Assembly: GCF_900141785.1 (NCBI RefSeq)
Contig: NZ_FQYP01000008.1
Span: forward strand, 124,001-188,000
Direction: 5' to 3'
DNA from: Aquimarina spongiae
GTDB lineage: Bacteria; Bacteroidota; Bacteroidia; Flavobacteriales; Flavobacteriaceae
Length of the DNA stretch: 64,000 nt
Position numbers and translations under genes: made by a program. The notes under the pieces were generated by a model, which was not told where the DNA came from, ran no database searches, and saw only the letters and a program-made list of their open reading frames with translations. Each line of letters starts with the position of its first letter. The first letter of the stretch is position 1. Of this stretch, positions 8,231 through 17,450 are shown piece after piece.

Positions 8231-11200
8231 ATGACTCTTTTAAGACATATAAGTTTCTTTTCTTTAATCCTAATTGCTTTTACTAAGAGCACTTTTGCTC
8301 AAAATAACCAATTACGAGCCTATACCCTTGAAGATGGATTACCACAATCACAGGTTTATGATATCATTCAAGACGAGATGGGATATCTCTGGTTAGGAAC
8401 CCAAGGAGGAGGATTATGCCGCTTTAATGGAGAAGAGTTCGAAATCTGGAACGAGACCGATGGTTTACAATCTAACTATATTCATGCACTACACTCTGCC
8501 AATGATAGCCTATTCATAGGAACTAAAGGAGGTCTATCCATAAAAACAAAAAATAAATTCACCAATCTAGAAGGTCCTAGAATCAATAAAATATATAGAA
8601 TTAAGAACAAGACCTATCTAGCCACAAATATTGGTATCTATCGATATGACAGAAAATTAGGGTTAAAAAAGATCAACCTCAACGCCAAAATCAATACGAG
8701 TATCATTAATGATATTGCCTTTGATGGCAAACTCTATTGGATAGCAACCAATAAGGGACTATGGAAACTAAATAAAATTCAAAACAAAGCTACCATCATG
8801 GAGCGCCACAGTGCCCATGATTTTACAGCTGCAATTTATCATAAAAACAAAATATTTGCAGCAGCCGTTGATCAAGGGATTTTGATTCTTAATACCAATT
8901 CCAAATCGTATGGTAACTATTGGGTATCCAAACCACTACGAGTTACCAATGCTTCGGTTCATAATGATAGCGAACTATGGTTTGCCACCGACAACGAAGG
9001 GATCAGAATTATCGACGCCAATACCCATAAACAAAAAAGAACAATCAATAGACGTAATGGTTTATCCATATCTCATATTCGAAAAAGTATTGTAGATCGC
9101 CAATCTAATATATGGATCGCTACTTCTGGTGGAGGATTTTATAAATATTTTCAGAACAATTTTATACATTATGATCAAGATACCGGATTAAAAGGTAACC
9201 GGGTTTATGCAGTGCATCAGACCAAAGATGGTATATGGGCATCAAACTCGGAAGTAGGTTTGGTAAAAATAGATTCCTTGGGCATACACCATATACCACA
9301 GGATGATCGCCTATCCGAAGTAAAAATTAAAACAATTACAGAAGACTTAAATGGAAACATTTGGGCAGGAACGGACGGTAAAGGAATATTATTTAAGAAA
9401 ACAAAACTGGTAGATAGTATCGTCATCGATTCTAGCAAAATTCAGGATTCTCAGGAAGAATATATTGTGCGAACAGATACGATCAAGAAGGTGGTTTACG
9501 AAAACCATATTATTGATAAAGACAATGGTATCCCCTCAGAATGGATAAGAACCCTGCACATCGATAAGAACAAAATATGGGCTGCTTCCTATTCTTCTGG
9601 AATTTTCAGATTTAAATATGATTCGATAAGAAACCGAATTACACAACTCAAAAAATTTGAAAGACGTAACGGAATCAAAGATCTACAAATCCGATACATG
9701 AAACAGGATTCGTTGGGTAAAATTTGGTATGCTACCCAAAATGGTCACCTAGGTTACATCTATAAAGATCGTGTTACTCATCTCGGAAACGTACTTAACC
9801 AAAAGACTGCTATAAGCACTTTACTTTTTCACAAAAACAAATTGTTTATAGGTACTGCAGGTAGAGGGATTTGGTGGTCTGAACTGGAAGGCAAAAATAT
9901 TACTGTCAAGAAGCTAAAAGGAAGAAAAAGGCCCTATTCGGATAATATTTATCAAATGATATTTGATGATCAGGACAACTTATGGGTAGGAAGTGAAAGA
10001 GGAGTAGATAAAATAGAACTCAATCAATCCAACGACATTGTAGATATTTTTCACTTTGGTAGAAATGACGGTTTTTTGGGTATCGAGACTCATCTCAATG
10101 CTGTGACGAAAGATAAAGATGGAAATTTATGGTTTGGTGCCATTTATGGGCTTACCAAATACGAACCTACAGAAACTACCAAAGTTACCGTAAAACCTAG
10201 GTTGTTTTTTGAAGATGTTGAAGTTGCCTATCAAAGTGTCGATTCTATTAACTTGAATTCGTGGACCAATAGTCCCAAGGTGTTAAAACTTAAACCACAT
10301 CAAACCGAATTATCCTTTAGCTACAAAACGATCGATTTGGATCATCCCAACGATATAGAGTATCGATTTCGATTGAATAATTCAGAATGGAGCCCCTGGT
10401 CTTCTGAAAGCAAACAAAACCTAGCAGGATTAGCATATGGAGCTCATTCTTTTACCGCACAATCCCGTAATTATAGATGGGAAGAAAGTGATAATGCCAG
10501 CTTCAATTTTTTTATCGATAGCCCTATTTACGAAAAGACTTGGTTTCAGTTATCTGTTTTGGCCGGAATTTTATTGGTTTTAGGAGGGTATGCGCTAACC
10601 TACATCAGACGTGTAAAGAGAAAGAATAAGGAAGAAAGAGAACGCTTACAAATGCAAAATCATCTACTTTCTCTAGAACAGAAGGCCTTACGTCTGCAAA
10701 TGAATCCTCACTTTATATTTAATGCCCTGAATGGTATAAAAGCTATGGGAACCAGTAACCCACAGCGTATGAATACCACCATCAATACCTTTGCCACTTT
10801 GCTAAGAGAAACTTTGGATAACTCCAGAAAGGATTACATTACGCTGGATCAGGAAATACAGACCTTAAAACACTATATAGAAATAGAACAATTAATGGCT
10901 AATAAACCATTTACCTACGCCATTGATATAGATTCTGATCTTGATCCAGAAGAAATTCTAATTCCTCCTATGCTTATTCAACCTTTTGTTGAAAATGCAG
11001 TTAGACACGGGATTTTAAAAGGGATACGAGATGGAGAGCTGAAGATACAGTTTCATACTACCGAAGAATTCTTACATTGCACTGTAATCGACAATGGACA
11101 AGGAATTTTTCAATCCCAAAAAATTAAAACAAATACCGACCATCAATCTATGGCCTTGACGGTAACCAGAGAGCGATTAGAGTTCATATCAGGAAAAGAT

Positions 11201-11290
11201 TCCTTGAATATTGAAGAAATAATGACCAACGGAAATACGGTAGCAGGAACACAAATTGCGTTCAAAATACCATTACAAACTGACTATTAA
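8231..11290 (+). CDS. LytS-type sensor histidine kinase with Reg_prop beta-propeller sensor
   Basis: 1019 residues from the ATG at 8231. The open frame extends further upstream, but only this start gives a signal peptide (ISFFSLILIAFTKSTFAQ), and the upstream part would run through the terminator. The periplasmic part holds many two-component-regulator propeller repeats (GYLWLGTQGGGL, NIWIATSGGGFYKY, NIWAGTDGKGI, NLWVGSERGVDKI, NLWFGAIYGLTKY) and a Y_Y_Y domain (IEYRFRLNNSEWSPWS). One membrane helix follows (about VLAGILLVLGGYALTYI), then the His_kinase domain with phospho-acceptor His827 in QMNPHFIFNAL and an ATPase with FVENAVRHG. The response regulator gene follows after 4 bp. This is the architecture of sensors next to polysaccharide or envelope loci in Bacteroidota; the ligand is unknown. 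Confidence 0.92.
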   Translation: MTLLRHISFFSLILIAFTKSTFAQNNQLRAYTLEDGLPQSQVYDIIQDEMGYLWLGTQGGGLCRFNGEEFEIWNETDGLQSNYIHALHSANDSLFIGTKGGLSIKTKNKFTNLEGPRINKIYRIKNKTYLATNIGIYRYDRKLGLKKINLNAKINTSIINDIAFDGKLYWIATNKGLWKLNKIQNKATIMERHSAHDFTAAIYHKNKIFAAAVDQGILILNTNSKSYGNYWVSKPLRVTNASVHNDSELWFATDNEGIRIIDANTHKQKRTINRRNGLSISHIRKSIVDRQSNIWIATSGGGFYKYFQNNFIHYDQDTGLKGNRVYAVHQTKDGIWASNSEVGLVKIDSLGIHHIPQDDRLSEVKIKTITEDLNGNIWAGTDGKGILFKKTKLVDSIVIDSSKIQDSQEEYIVRTDTIKKVVYENHIIDKDNGIPSEWIRTLHIDKNKIWAASYSSGIFRFKYDSIRNRITQLKKFERRNGIKDLQIRYMKQDSLGKIWYATQNGHLGYIYKDRVTHLGNVLNQKTAISTLLFHKNKLFIGTAGRGIWWSELEGKNITVKKLKGRKRPYSDNIYQMIFDDQDNLWVGSERGVDKIELNQSNDIVDIFHFGRNDGFLGIETHLNAVTKDKDGNLWFGAIYGLTKYEPTETTKVTVKPRLFFEDVEVAYQSVDSINLNSWTNSPKVLKLKPHQTELSFSYKTIDLDHPNDIEYRFRLNNSEWSPWSSESKQNLAGLAYGAHSFTAQSRNYRWEESDNASFNFFIDSPIYEKTWFQLSVLAGILLVLGGYALTYIRRVKRKNKEERERLQMQNHLLSLEQKALRLQMNPHFIFNALNGIKAMGTSNPQRMNTTINTFATLLRETLDNSRKDYITLDQEIQTLKHYIEIEQLMANKPFTYAIDIDSDLDPEEILIPPMLIQPFVENAVRHGILKGIRDGELKIQFHTTEEFLHCTVIDNGQGIFQSQKIKTNTDHQSMALTVTRERLEFISGKDSLNIEEIMTNGNTVAGTQIAFKIPLQTDY

Positions 11291-11294
11291 GACT

Positions 11295-12044
11295 ATGCTA
11301 ACAGCGATTATTGTAGACGATATGCCCGATGCCTTACAGCTTTTAAAAAGCGACATAGAGGCCAATCATCCAGAAATTAAAATCATCGATACTGCTCAAA
11401 GTGTTGTAGGAGCTGCAAAATCTCTTCGCAATAAAGAACCCGATATCCTTTTTTTGGATATCATGCTGGGTGATGGAACGGGTTTTGATGTTTTGGAAAT
11501 TTTTCCGGAGCTGCAATCCAAAATCATTTTTGTGACCGCAAGTGACGAATACGCCATCCGAGCTTTCAAATTTGCTGCCATCGATTATGTATTAAAACCC
11601 TATTCTAACGAAGAGCTAGCGCAAGCTATCGCCAAAGCCAAAAAACAAATCCAACCCAACAAAGAGCGATTGAATATTTTGAAAGATACTTTGTCGGCAC
11701 CAGAACAAAAACCTGATAAAATATCGCTTCATACACTCGATAAGATCATTATTGTAAATCTCGATGACATCATACGATGTGAATCGGATAGCAATAACAC
11801 CATATTTTATTTACAGGATGGGCAAAAAATATTTGTGACCAAAACCCTTAAGTATTTTGCCGATATGCTCAAAAACTATCAGTTTTTGAGAGTACACCAG
11901 AGTCATTTGGTCAATTTACAGTGTATTAGTGCCTTTATCAAAACTGACGGAGGCTATTTGATGCTGAAAAACGGCGAAAACATCCCTGTTTCTGTTCGAA
12001 AAAAGAATGAGGTAATGGAAATTTTGGATCGCCTTCATCGATAG
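11295..12044 (+). CDS. LytTR-family response regulator
   Basis: 249 residues from the ATG at 11295, giving MLTAIIVDDMPDALQLL. The receiver domain has the acidic pair in IVDDMP and the phospho-acceptor Asp55 in ILFLDIMLGDGTG, with VTASDEYAIRAF and DYVLKPYSNEEL completing the active site. A LytTR DNA-binding domain occupies about 148-247 (IIVNLDDIIRCESDSNNTIFYL, then FLRVHQSHLVNLQCI). It forms an operon with the propeller kinase (4-bp gap) and is its obvious partner. The targets cannot be read from the sequence; the nearest candidates are the peptide gene at 12070-12264, on the opposite strand directly downstream, and the neighbouring regulators. Confidence 0.93.
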   Translation: MLTAIIVDDMPDALQLLKSDIEANHPEIKIIDTAQSVVGAAKSLRNKEPDILFLDIMLGDGTGFDVLEIFPELQSKIIFVTASDEYAIRAFKFAAIDYVLKPYSNEELAQAIAKAKKQIQPNKERLNILKDTLSAPEQKPDKISLHTLDKIIIVNLDDIIRCESDSNNTIFYLQDGQKIFVTKTLKYFADMLKNYQFLRVHQSHLVNLQCISAFIKTDGGYLMLKNGENIPVSVRKKNEVMEILDRLHR

Positions 12045-12069
12045 CAAACAATAGCTATCCTCCATAGAT

Positions 12070-12264
12070 TTATTCAAATATATCTTCGCAATTTTGTGAT
12101 TCGCAATTATTGCCGCGTACTGATTCTCTGGGGTTTGTAGTTAAACATGAAATATGGATCGATTCTACGGAGAAGGAATCGCTACCACCTTTAATGCTGC
12201 CCATATTAGAAATTTTGGCCACCTTTAATTTTTTCAATTGTAACCGCTTACTTTTTGCTTTCAT
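12070..12264 (-). CDS. GG-leader RiPP precursor peptide, lanthipeptide-type (TIGR04149-like)
   Basis: 64 residues. The N-terminus is a basic LKLxKLxIAKIxN-type leader (RLQLKKLKVAKISNMGSIKGG) ending in Gly-Gly, as in the Bacteroidota GG-leader natural-product precursors. The proposed core after GG is about 37 residues with three Cys and many Ser/Thr (for example HISCLTTN, NNCESQNCE), suitable for thioether formation. No modification enzyme (LanB/LanC), radical SAM protein or peptidase-ABC transporter is visible in the window, so it is an orphan precursor whose enzymes would act in trans. It ends 26 bp from the convergent LytTR gene. The leader match is good by eye; product and activity are unknown. 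Confidence 0.72.
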   Translation of the reverse strand: MKAKSKRLQLKKLKVAKISNMGSIKGGSDSFSVESIHISCLTTNPRESVRGNNCESQNCEDIFE

Positions 12265-12429
12265 GAGTTTGTATTTGATTGCGTCTTTCTAAAACTACTA
12301 ATAATAAACTTTATAGTCTGTCTTATCGGCAAACTACCTCTACGTTTTCCGGAAAAACACTTTTCAAAATTATGATTTTCAGAGTTTTACGCAAATTAAA
12401 TCAACAATTAAAAATGAGAACAATTATAA

Positions 12430-14142
12430 CTATTCATCCTGTTTTTGAAGCTGTTTGATAAAGTAAGAAGGATGAATTCCATTTTTCTTGTAGAAAGATT
12501 TTGAAAATGCCTGGCTGGTATTAAATCCAATTTCCTTGGCGATAGCTGCCATGGTATATTGTTTAAATTTTTTGTCCTCTTTTAGCCTTGCAACCGAATA
12601 GTCAATTCTTAAATCATTAATATAGGTGCTAAAACTCTTGCTTTTATATTTATTGACTACTTTGGAAAGGTACTTGTAATTGGTGTTGAAACGTTTGGAA
12701 AGGGAATTTGTAGTTATATCTGGCTCCAAAAATCCTTTGTTTTTTTCAAATTGGGAAAGTTGATTCAAAATATCTGCTATGATATCTTCGGCGATACCAA
12801 TTTCGGTATCTTGAGTATCCGCTATTGGTTCTTTTTTCTTCTCTTTATCATTCGATCCCGAAGTAGAAGCGTTGTACAATTCATTAAATTTTTTCTTATA
12901 CGTTTTTCGTTTTATATAATTCTGAATCCAAAAAGCCAAAAAAAGAATACTGATAGAGATAAGACCAATAGTAATATAAGAGAACGATTTCTTCTCATTC
13001 TTGAGAGCATCAATAATTTCCTGTTTTTCGGATAGTAGTTTTGGAGTATCGTATTTCTGGACCACGTTTTTGATCAAATACTTATAATCACTATTCAAAC
13101 TACTGTCGATGGCTAAGCGTCTTTCGATATATTTCAAATGTAGATCCTTATCCCCACTTTTTTTATAATGTTCGATAAGTACATCATAACTATTTCGAAT
13201 CTCTGGGATCGCCATATGATTCTTGCTGTATATTTCATCAACTTTTTTATGAGCTTCAAGGGCGGTTAATGGCTCTCCCAAAGCAGACAATGTCTTACCC
13301 AAGTAAAAATAACCCATACTCAAATTTGCCGTACTTACCGGATCATCTGTATCCGAAATCAAATCAATTGACTTTGTTAAGCTATCTTTTGCAGCCTGGT
13401 AATTCTCTTTATAAAATTGATTAATTCCCTCATTAAGGATGAAGTGAGATTTCCATTCATAAGTATCTTCTAGAATTGCAGAAAACGAATATCCCGCTTT
13501 ATTAAACAAAGAAGCAGAATCCAATTTTCTGTGATGGATATATGCATCGGATAACGCAAATACTGTCGTAAAATAGTCCTGAGGTTTTTTCTCTTTGAAT
13601 TCTGTAAAATAGGCGACACATTTTCTTAACGTAGGAAGACTGGTCTCGTGCTCTCCTACATGGGCCTTGATCAAAACCATATCCACAAGTGCCTGATGAT
13701 AGTAGAATTCTTTATTGTGTTTTTTGGCTTCTTCAGTGACTTTTAAATAATAGTCAAATGCTTTTTTGAAATTGAAAGTATTATAATAAATAGTAGCTTT
13801 ATCCTGATAGGCAAGTAATGGATAGCGAGCATTATTAAGAGGTTTACTTAAGGCAATAACACTATCATTGTATTGCTGTGCTAGATCGTAATCGCTAATC
13901 TTGGAATACAAATAGTACCCATCAGCAAGCACAAGACTATCGTTATTTTGTCTTGCTTTTTTGATATATTCCTTAAGAATTTCCTTGGCTAATTGTACAG
14001 AATCACTTCTGTGTTTGTAGTACGCTCTTCTTAATACTTTATAATCTTCCTTTGTTTCGTTATCCACTTGATAAGCATGTGAAGATAGGGAAACAGTAAA
14101 CATCAAAAGGATTAGACTATACAAGCGTACGTTGTAATTCAT
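12430..14142 (-). CDS. Membrane TPR protein with cytoplasmic AraC-type DNA-binding domain
   Basis: 570 residues from the ATG at 14142, chosen because it opens a signal-peptide-like segment (YSLILLMFTVSLSSHA); the frame extends 13 codons upstream. The external part (about 30-385) is a series of TPR-like helices (LSMGYFYLGKTLSALGEP, ALEAHKKVDEIYSK). A membrane helix follows (about SYITIGLISISILFLAFWIQ), then a charged linker. The C-terminal 100 residues form an AraC HTH (LSKRFNTNYKYLSKVVNKY, MAAIAKEIGFNTSQAFSKSFYKKNGIHPSYF). This one-piece sensor-regulator design is common in Flavobacteriia. Gene targets are unknown; neighbours are the GG-leader peptide and another AraC gene. Confidence 0.88.
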   Translation of the reverse strand: MNYNVRLYSLILLMFTVSLSSHAYQVDNETKEDYKVLRRAYYKHRSDSVQLAKEILKEYIKKARQNNDSLVLADGYYLYSKISDYDLAQQYNDSVIALSKPLNNARYPLLAYQDKATIYYNTFNFKKAFDYYLKVTEEAKKHNKEFYYHQALVDMVLIKAHVGEHETSLPTLRKCVAYFTEFKEKKPQDYFTTVFALSDAYIHHRKLDSASLFNKAGYSFSAILEDTYEWKSHFILNEGINQFYKENYQAAKDSLTKSIDLISDTDDPVSTANLSMGYFYLGKTLSALGEPLTALEAHKKVDEIYSKNHMAIPEIRNSYDVLIEHYKKSGDKDLHLKYIERRLAIDSSLNSDYKYLIKNVVQKYDTPKLLSEKQEIIDALKNEKKSFSYITIGLISISILFLAFWIQNYIKRKTYKKKFNELYNASTSGSNDKEKKKEPIADTQDTEIGIAEDIIADILNQLSQFEKNKGFLEPDITTNSLSKRFNTNYKYLSKVVNKYKSKSFSTYINDLRIDYSVARLKEDKKFKQYTMAAIAKEIGFNTSQAFSKSFYKKNGIHPSYFIKQLQKQDE

Positions 14143-14363
14143 GAGGATAGGATTTCGAATATCATCTAAAGGGGTAATCATAGTATTATCTAAAACTCTA
14201 AACGAATATTTATCATAAATATTTGGACGTTATAATCCTTACTGCAAAAACAAACCCAATCTCCTGGATAGAATTACAACTTCATAAATATACTTATTTA
14301 TATTTAAGAAGCAATCAAACACAAAAACCTTACAATCAATTATTTATAGAATAAATTTAACAA

Positions 14364-14405
14364 TACGGATTCATGGAATTAGCGGTCTTTTTTCCGGAAT
14401 CCGTA
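14364..14405. promoter_or_regulatory. Inverted repeat upstream of the AraC gene
   Basis: Nine-base arms TACGGATTC (14364-14372) and GAATCCGTA (14397-14405) are separated by 24 bp. It sits 61 bp before the ATG at 14467, in the divergent gap between two regulator genes, so an operator or attenuator-like hairpin is plausible. No T-tract follows the right arm, which argues against a terminator. Confidence 0.35.
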
Positions 14406-14466
14406 GAGTTATCACTTGGTATCAAGCCTATTGCACGTCTATATTTGAGTGTCAAGTGAACAAATT

Positions 14467-15066
14467 ATGAATACAACTAAAAACACAAATACGTCTGTAT
14501 TAAAAGCAGCAGCTTCATCCCCAATGAAAGTGGTACACCGCAGTGTTTCTTTTGGTAAAAAAAGAAATTCTAAGCAAAGTCCAATTGGAGGCAAAGGATC
14601 AAATATTAAGGTGGTTGCAAAAAACAAAACACCTGAAATATCGAATATCCAATTAATCCCGCAACTGAAAAAAACAAAAAGACACTCACTTTCTTTGGTC
14701 CTTCCGAATATTATGGTGCGAACAAGAGATGAAATACTTCTTCATAATATAACGAATTATATCATCGATAACATGGCCTGTCCAGATCTAAATGTGACGA
14801 AGATTATGGGAGTGGCTCATATGAGTAGGACCCAATTACATCGTAAACTCAAAAGTTTATCCGGGCTTTCTACTACGGCTTTTATAAGATGTATACGTTT
14901 GGAAAAAGCTGCTTATTTACTACAACAAAATGTGGATAATGTAACTCAAATTGCATATCGAACCGGGTTCTCTGATCATTCTTACTTTACAAAATGCTTT
15001 AAACGTAAGTATGGTGTTTCTCCTTCAGACTATATTCGAAACCATAAGGTATCTTACCTCCTTTAA
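14467..15066 (+). CDS. AraC-family transcriptional regulator with disordered basic N-terminus
   Basis: 199 residues from the ATG at 14467; an in-frame GTG 18 bp upstream is less likely. The first 75-80 residues are basic, low in hydrophobics and probably unstructured (FGKKRNSKQSPIGGKG). They resemble the linker ahead of the HTH in hybrid two-component proteins, but no receiver or kinase is attached. The HTH covers about 95-195: VTKIMGVAHMSRTQLHRKLKSL and NVTQIAYRTGFSDHSYFTKCFKRKYGVSPSDY. It may be the detached output part of a hybrid two-component sensor, or a constitutive regulator. A run of three 10-bp repeats spans its stop codon. The neighbouring DUF5916 gene is convergent. Confidence 0.85.
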   Translation: MNTTKNTNTSVLKAAASSPMKVVHRSVSFGKKRNSKQSPIGGKGSNIKVVAKNKTPEISNIQLIPQLKKTKRHSLSLVLPNIMVRTRDEILLHNITNYIIDNMACPDLNVTKIMGVAHMSRTQLHRKLKSLSGLSTTAFIRCIRLEKAAYLLQQNVDNVTQIAYRTGFSDHSYFTKCFKRKYGVSPSDYIRNHKVSYLL

Positions 15067-15085
15067 CCTCCTTTAACCTCCTTTA
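15056..15085 (+). repeat. Three tandem copies of ACCTCCTTTA
   Basis: Exact 10-bp units at 15056-15065, 15066-15075 and 15076-15085. The first contains the last sense codons and part of the stop of the AraC gene. Copy-number change by slippage would move only the region after the stop. Confidence 0.9.
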
Positions 15086-15098
15086 TTTGTAGTACAAG

Positions 15099-17321
15099 CT
15101 ACAGGTTAAGCCAATAAGTAACTTTCAGCACTATAGATCGGGTACGAACATCAAACGCAAACCGGTCTAAAGGATCCACCTCTCCAGTAAGGAAATTATC
15201 AGTATACACTAAAATCAAATCTGATACAGGAGCAAAACGCCATTGAATACGAGCATTTATATTGGTGTTATCGCTTTGAGAGTTGTATTGCACAAATAGT
15301 GAAGTGAATACACTTTTGGAAAACGTATAATCCACACGAGGGCTAATCAAAAAAGTTTCTCTACCTCCATCCAAATGAGGTAAGTCGAAGTAGTTTACCG
15401 CATAATTCAAGGAAAAGGAACCTCGAGGTTGGTACCTGATGGTAAAGCTACCTCTTGTGCCGTAGCGCCAACCATTAAAATACTCTCCGATATAAGGGCT
15501 TAAACTCCAACTAAACGCTTTTCTTCGATCACTCCTAAAATTACCTGTAAAACTAAAATAAGAAAAGTCCTGATCCGCATCCAATTCTAAAGAATCAGTA
15601 CCTGTGGGATCAAATGGATCAAACAAATACACATAATTATGATTAAGATTGAATTGGAAAGTAGCACGCTCTGCTAGTTCTCCTCCCCACCCTATAGAAA
15701 AAAAATGGTCTGTTTTACCAAACTCAGGTCTCCAAAATACATCCGCCTCAGCCCTATAGGTATGGTTATTCATAAATTCATTCTGAGGGTAGTATCGAAG
15801 TTCTGTAACTGGATTAATCCTAAAATAATTGGTTCTTGGCACAAAACCTACTTCGGCATTGTAATCTTCATCTACATATTCATGACTCCAAAGCACACCA
15901 AATTTTCTGGTGTTATAATTTAAAGTACTTCCTTGAGCTATAGCAATATCCGTATCTGGTGTAAAGGTACCATGCACAAAGGTCTTTCCTGACCAGGTAT
16001 TATCCCTTGTGGCATAATTAAAATCTATTCCCGCCATCCTGTTATAACGATTAATATCCAGGGTGTCCAATCCATCAATATCAGCTACTTGTCTGTTTAC
16101 TGCGATGAATCCAATATTCGATCTTGTCCATAGTTTACGTTGTGCAACAGCTACTCCATAATTAACACTCGGAATCCCCTGTTCTTGGCTAGAAGCTGTT
16201 TGCATATTCAAAAATCCAATTCGGGTATTGGGGTCAAGCTTTCCACTTATTCGCAATCCGCCATATATCCTATTCTGAACTAGTTCTTCGGTACGTACAT
16301 CCTCTCCAACACCGATTCTTCTGGAGAAAAAAGGGTTAATATTTGCGAACCCAAACTGTCCAAAAAGATCTGCATTTTCCAGAAAGAACTGTCTGCGTTC
16401 TGGGAAAAAGATTTCAAAACGATCCAGGTTGGTAATTTGCTCATCTACTTCTACCTGAGAGAAATCAGGGTTCACCGTCAAATCCAAATTAAGTCCCGGT
16501 GAAAGCGCTATTTTAGCATCTCCTCCGGCTTCAAAAAAAGTATCAGAGGGTGTATCATCTTCGAAATCTTTATTTACTCCAGAAGACACGAAGGGAATTA
16601 ACGAAACTGCACTACTTTTTGTTGTCAGTTCTTCTTCCCAAATCATTTCGGCAGGATACGCTAACGTAAAAACAATCTGATTTCTTGGCACTCTAGAATG
16701 TGTACTAATTTCGTTGGATTGGGAATCGAAACGATAGCAGGAAAACCCCCATTTCTTGGATGGTGTGGGATATCTGAGGGTGCTAAATGGGATTTCTAAT
16801 TCGGCGGTGTAATATCCATCGTATTTTTGGGCTTCTCCTTTCCATTTGTTATCCCAAGAAGTAGAAAAATCTCGTAAAACGTTTCCTCCATTACTAATGA
16901 TTCCTTCTCTGCGAACCCCCTCAGGGTTAATTCCAAAATAAAGTGCATTGGTACCATCATCAAAAGTATCGAAAAGCAATGTGATATTATCAGCACCTCC
17001 CGCTCTGTAATCCCTACGAAGAGAATTAACTATCCAATCATTCCCCGCTGCATAACATTTGATCCCTATATAAAGATTCTTTTGATCGGTGCACATATAG
17101 ATTTCGGTCTGTGCTTTTGCAGGAATAGAATCTGATGGAAAATATTGCACAAAATCTTTTGCCGGAGTTAGTTTACTCCACACTCCCTCATCCAAAACAC
17201 CATCGATCTGGATACCTTCATTGGTAGTTCCTACTGTGAATGATTTCTTCTGAAAAATAGCGGTTTGTGACCAGCTTGTTGATACCGAAAGCAGTAAAAG
17301 TAGAACGATTAATAATCTCAT
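15099..17321 (-). CDS. DUF5916 outer-membrane beta-barrel protein with N-terminal CBM9-like domain
   Basis: 740 residues. The signal peptide is MRLLIVLLLLLSVSTSWSQ. A carbohydrate-binding family 9-like domain follows (IQIDGVLDEGVWSKLTPAKDF and IYMCTDQKNLYIGIKCY, through about residue 220), and then the DUF5916 region. That region carries the signature NPDFSQVEVDEQITNLDRFE and FFPERRQFFLENADLF, ahead of many amphipathic strands ending in an aromatic-rich C-terminus (LKVTYWLNL), typical of outer-membrane barrels. Such proteins are common in Flavobacteriia; the substrate is not established. It is a single gene, convergent with the AraC gene and separated by 129 bp from the paralogue operon that ends upstream of it. 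Confidence 0.88.
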   Translation of the reverse strand: MRLLIVLLLLLSVSTSWSQTAIFQKKSFTVGTTNEGIQIDGVLDEGVWSKLTPAKDFVQYFPSDSIPAKAQTEIYMCTDQKNLYIGIKCYAAGNDWIVNSLRRDYRAGGADNITLLFDTFDDGTNALYFGINPEGVRREGIISNGGNVLRDFSTSWDNKWKGEAQKYDGYYTAELEIPFSTLRYPTPSKKWGFSCYRFDSQSNEISTHSRVPRNQIVFTLAYPAEMIWEEELTTKSSAVSLIPFVSSGVNKDFEDDTPSDTFFEAGGDAKIALSPGLNLDLTVNPDFSQVEVDEQITNLDRFEIFFPERRQFFLENADLFGQFGFANINPFFSRRIGVGEDVRTEELVQNRIYGGLRISGKLDPNTRIGFLNMQTASSQEQGIPSVNYGVAVAQRKLWTRSNIGFIAVNRQVADIDGLDTLDINRYNRMAGIDFNYATRDNTWSGKTFVHGTFTPDTDIAIAQGSTLNYNTRKFGVLWSHEYVDEDYNAEVGFVPRTNYFRINPVTELRYYPQNEFMNNHTYRAEADVFWRPEFGKTDHFFSIGWGGELAERATFQFNLNHNYVYLFDPFDPTGTDSLELDADQDFSYFSFTGNFRSDRRKAFSWSLSPYIGEYFNGWRYGTRGSFTIRYQPRGSFSLNYAVNYFDLPHLDGGRETFLISPRVDYTFSKSVFTSLFVQYNSQSDNTNINARIQWRFAPVSDLILVYTDNFLTGEVDPLDRFAFDVRTRSIVLKVTYWLNL

Positions 17322-17450
17322 TTCAGGATCTTCGAATGGCTATTAGTTAGGTAATATCTTGTTACAATTCCCTAAAAATAGAATACCAAAATTTAGTTTT
17401 TGTTAAAATTATGACAAACTAGAAATTAGATCCTTGAGGTCTTATTTGGT

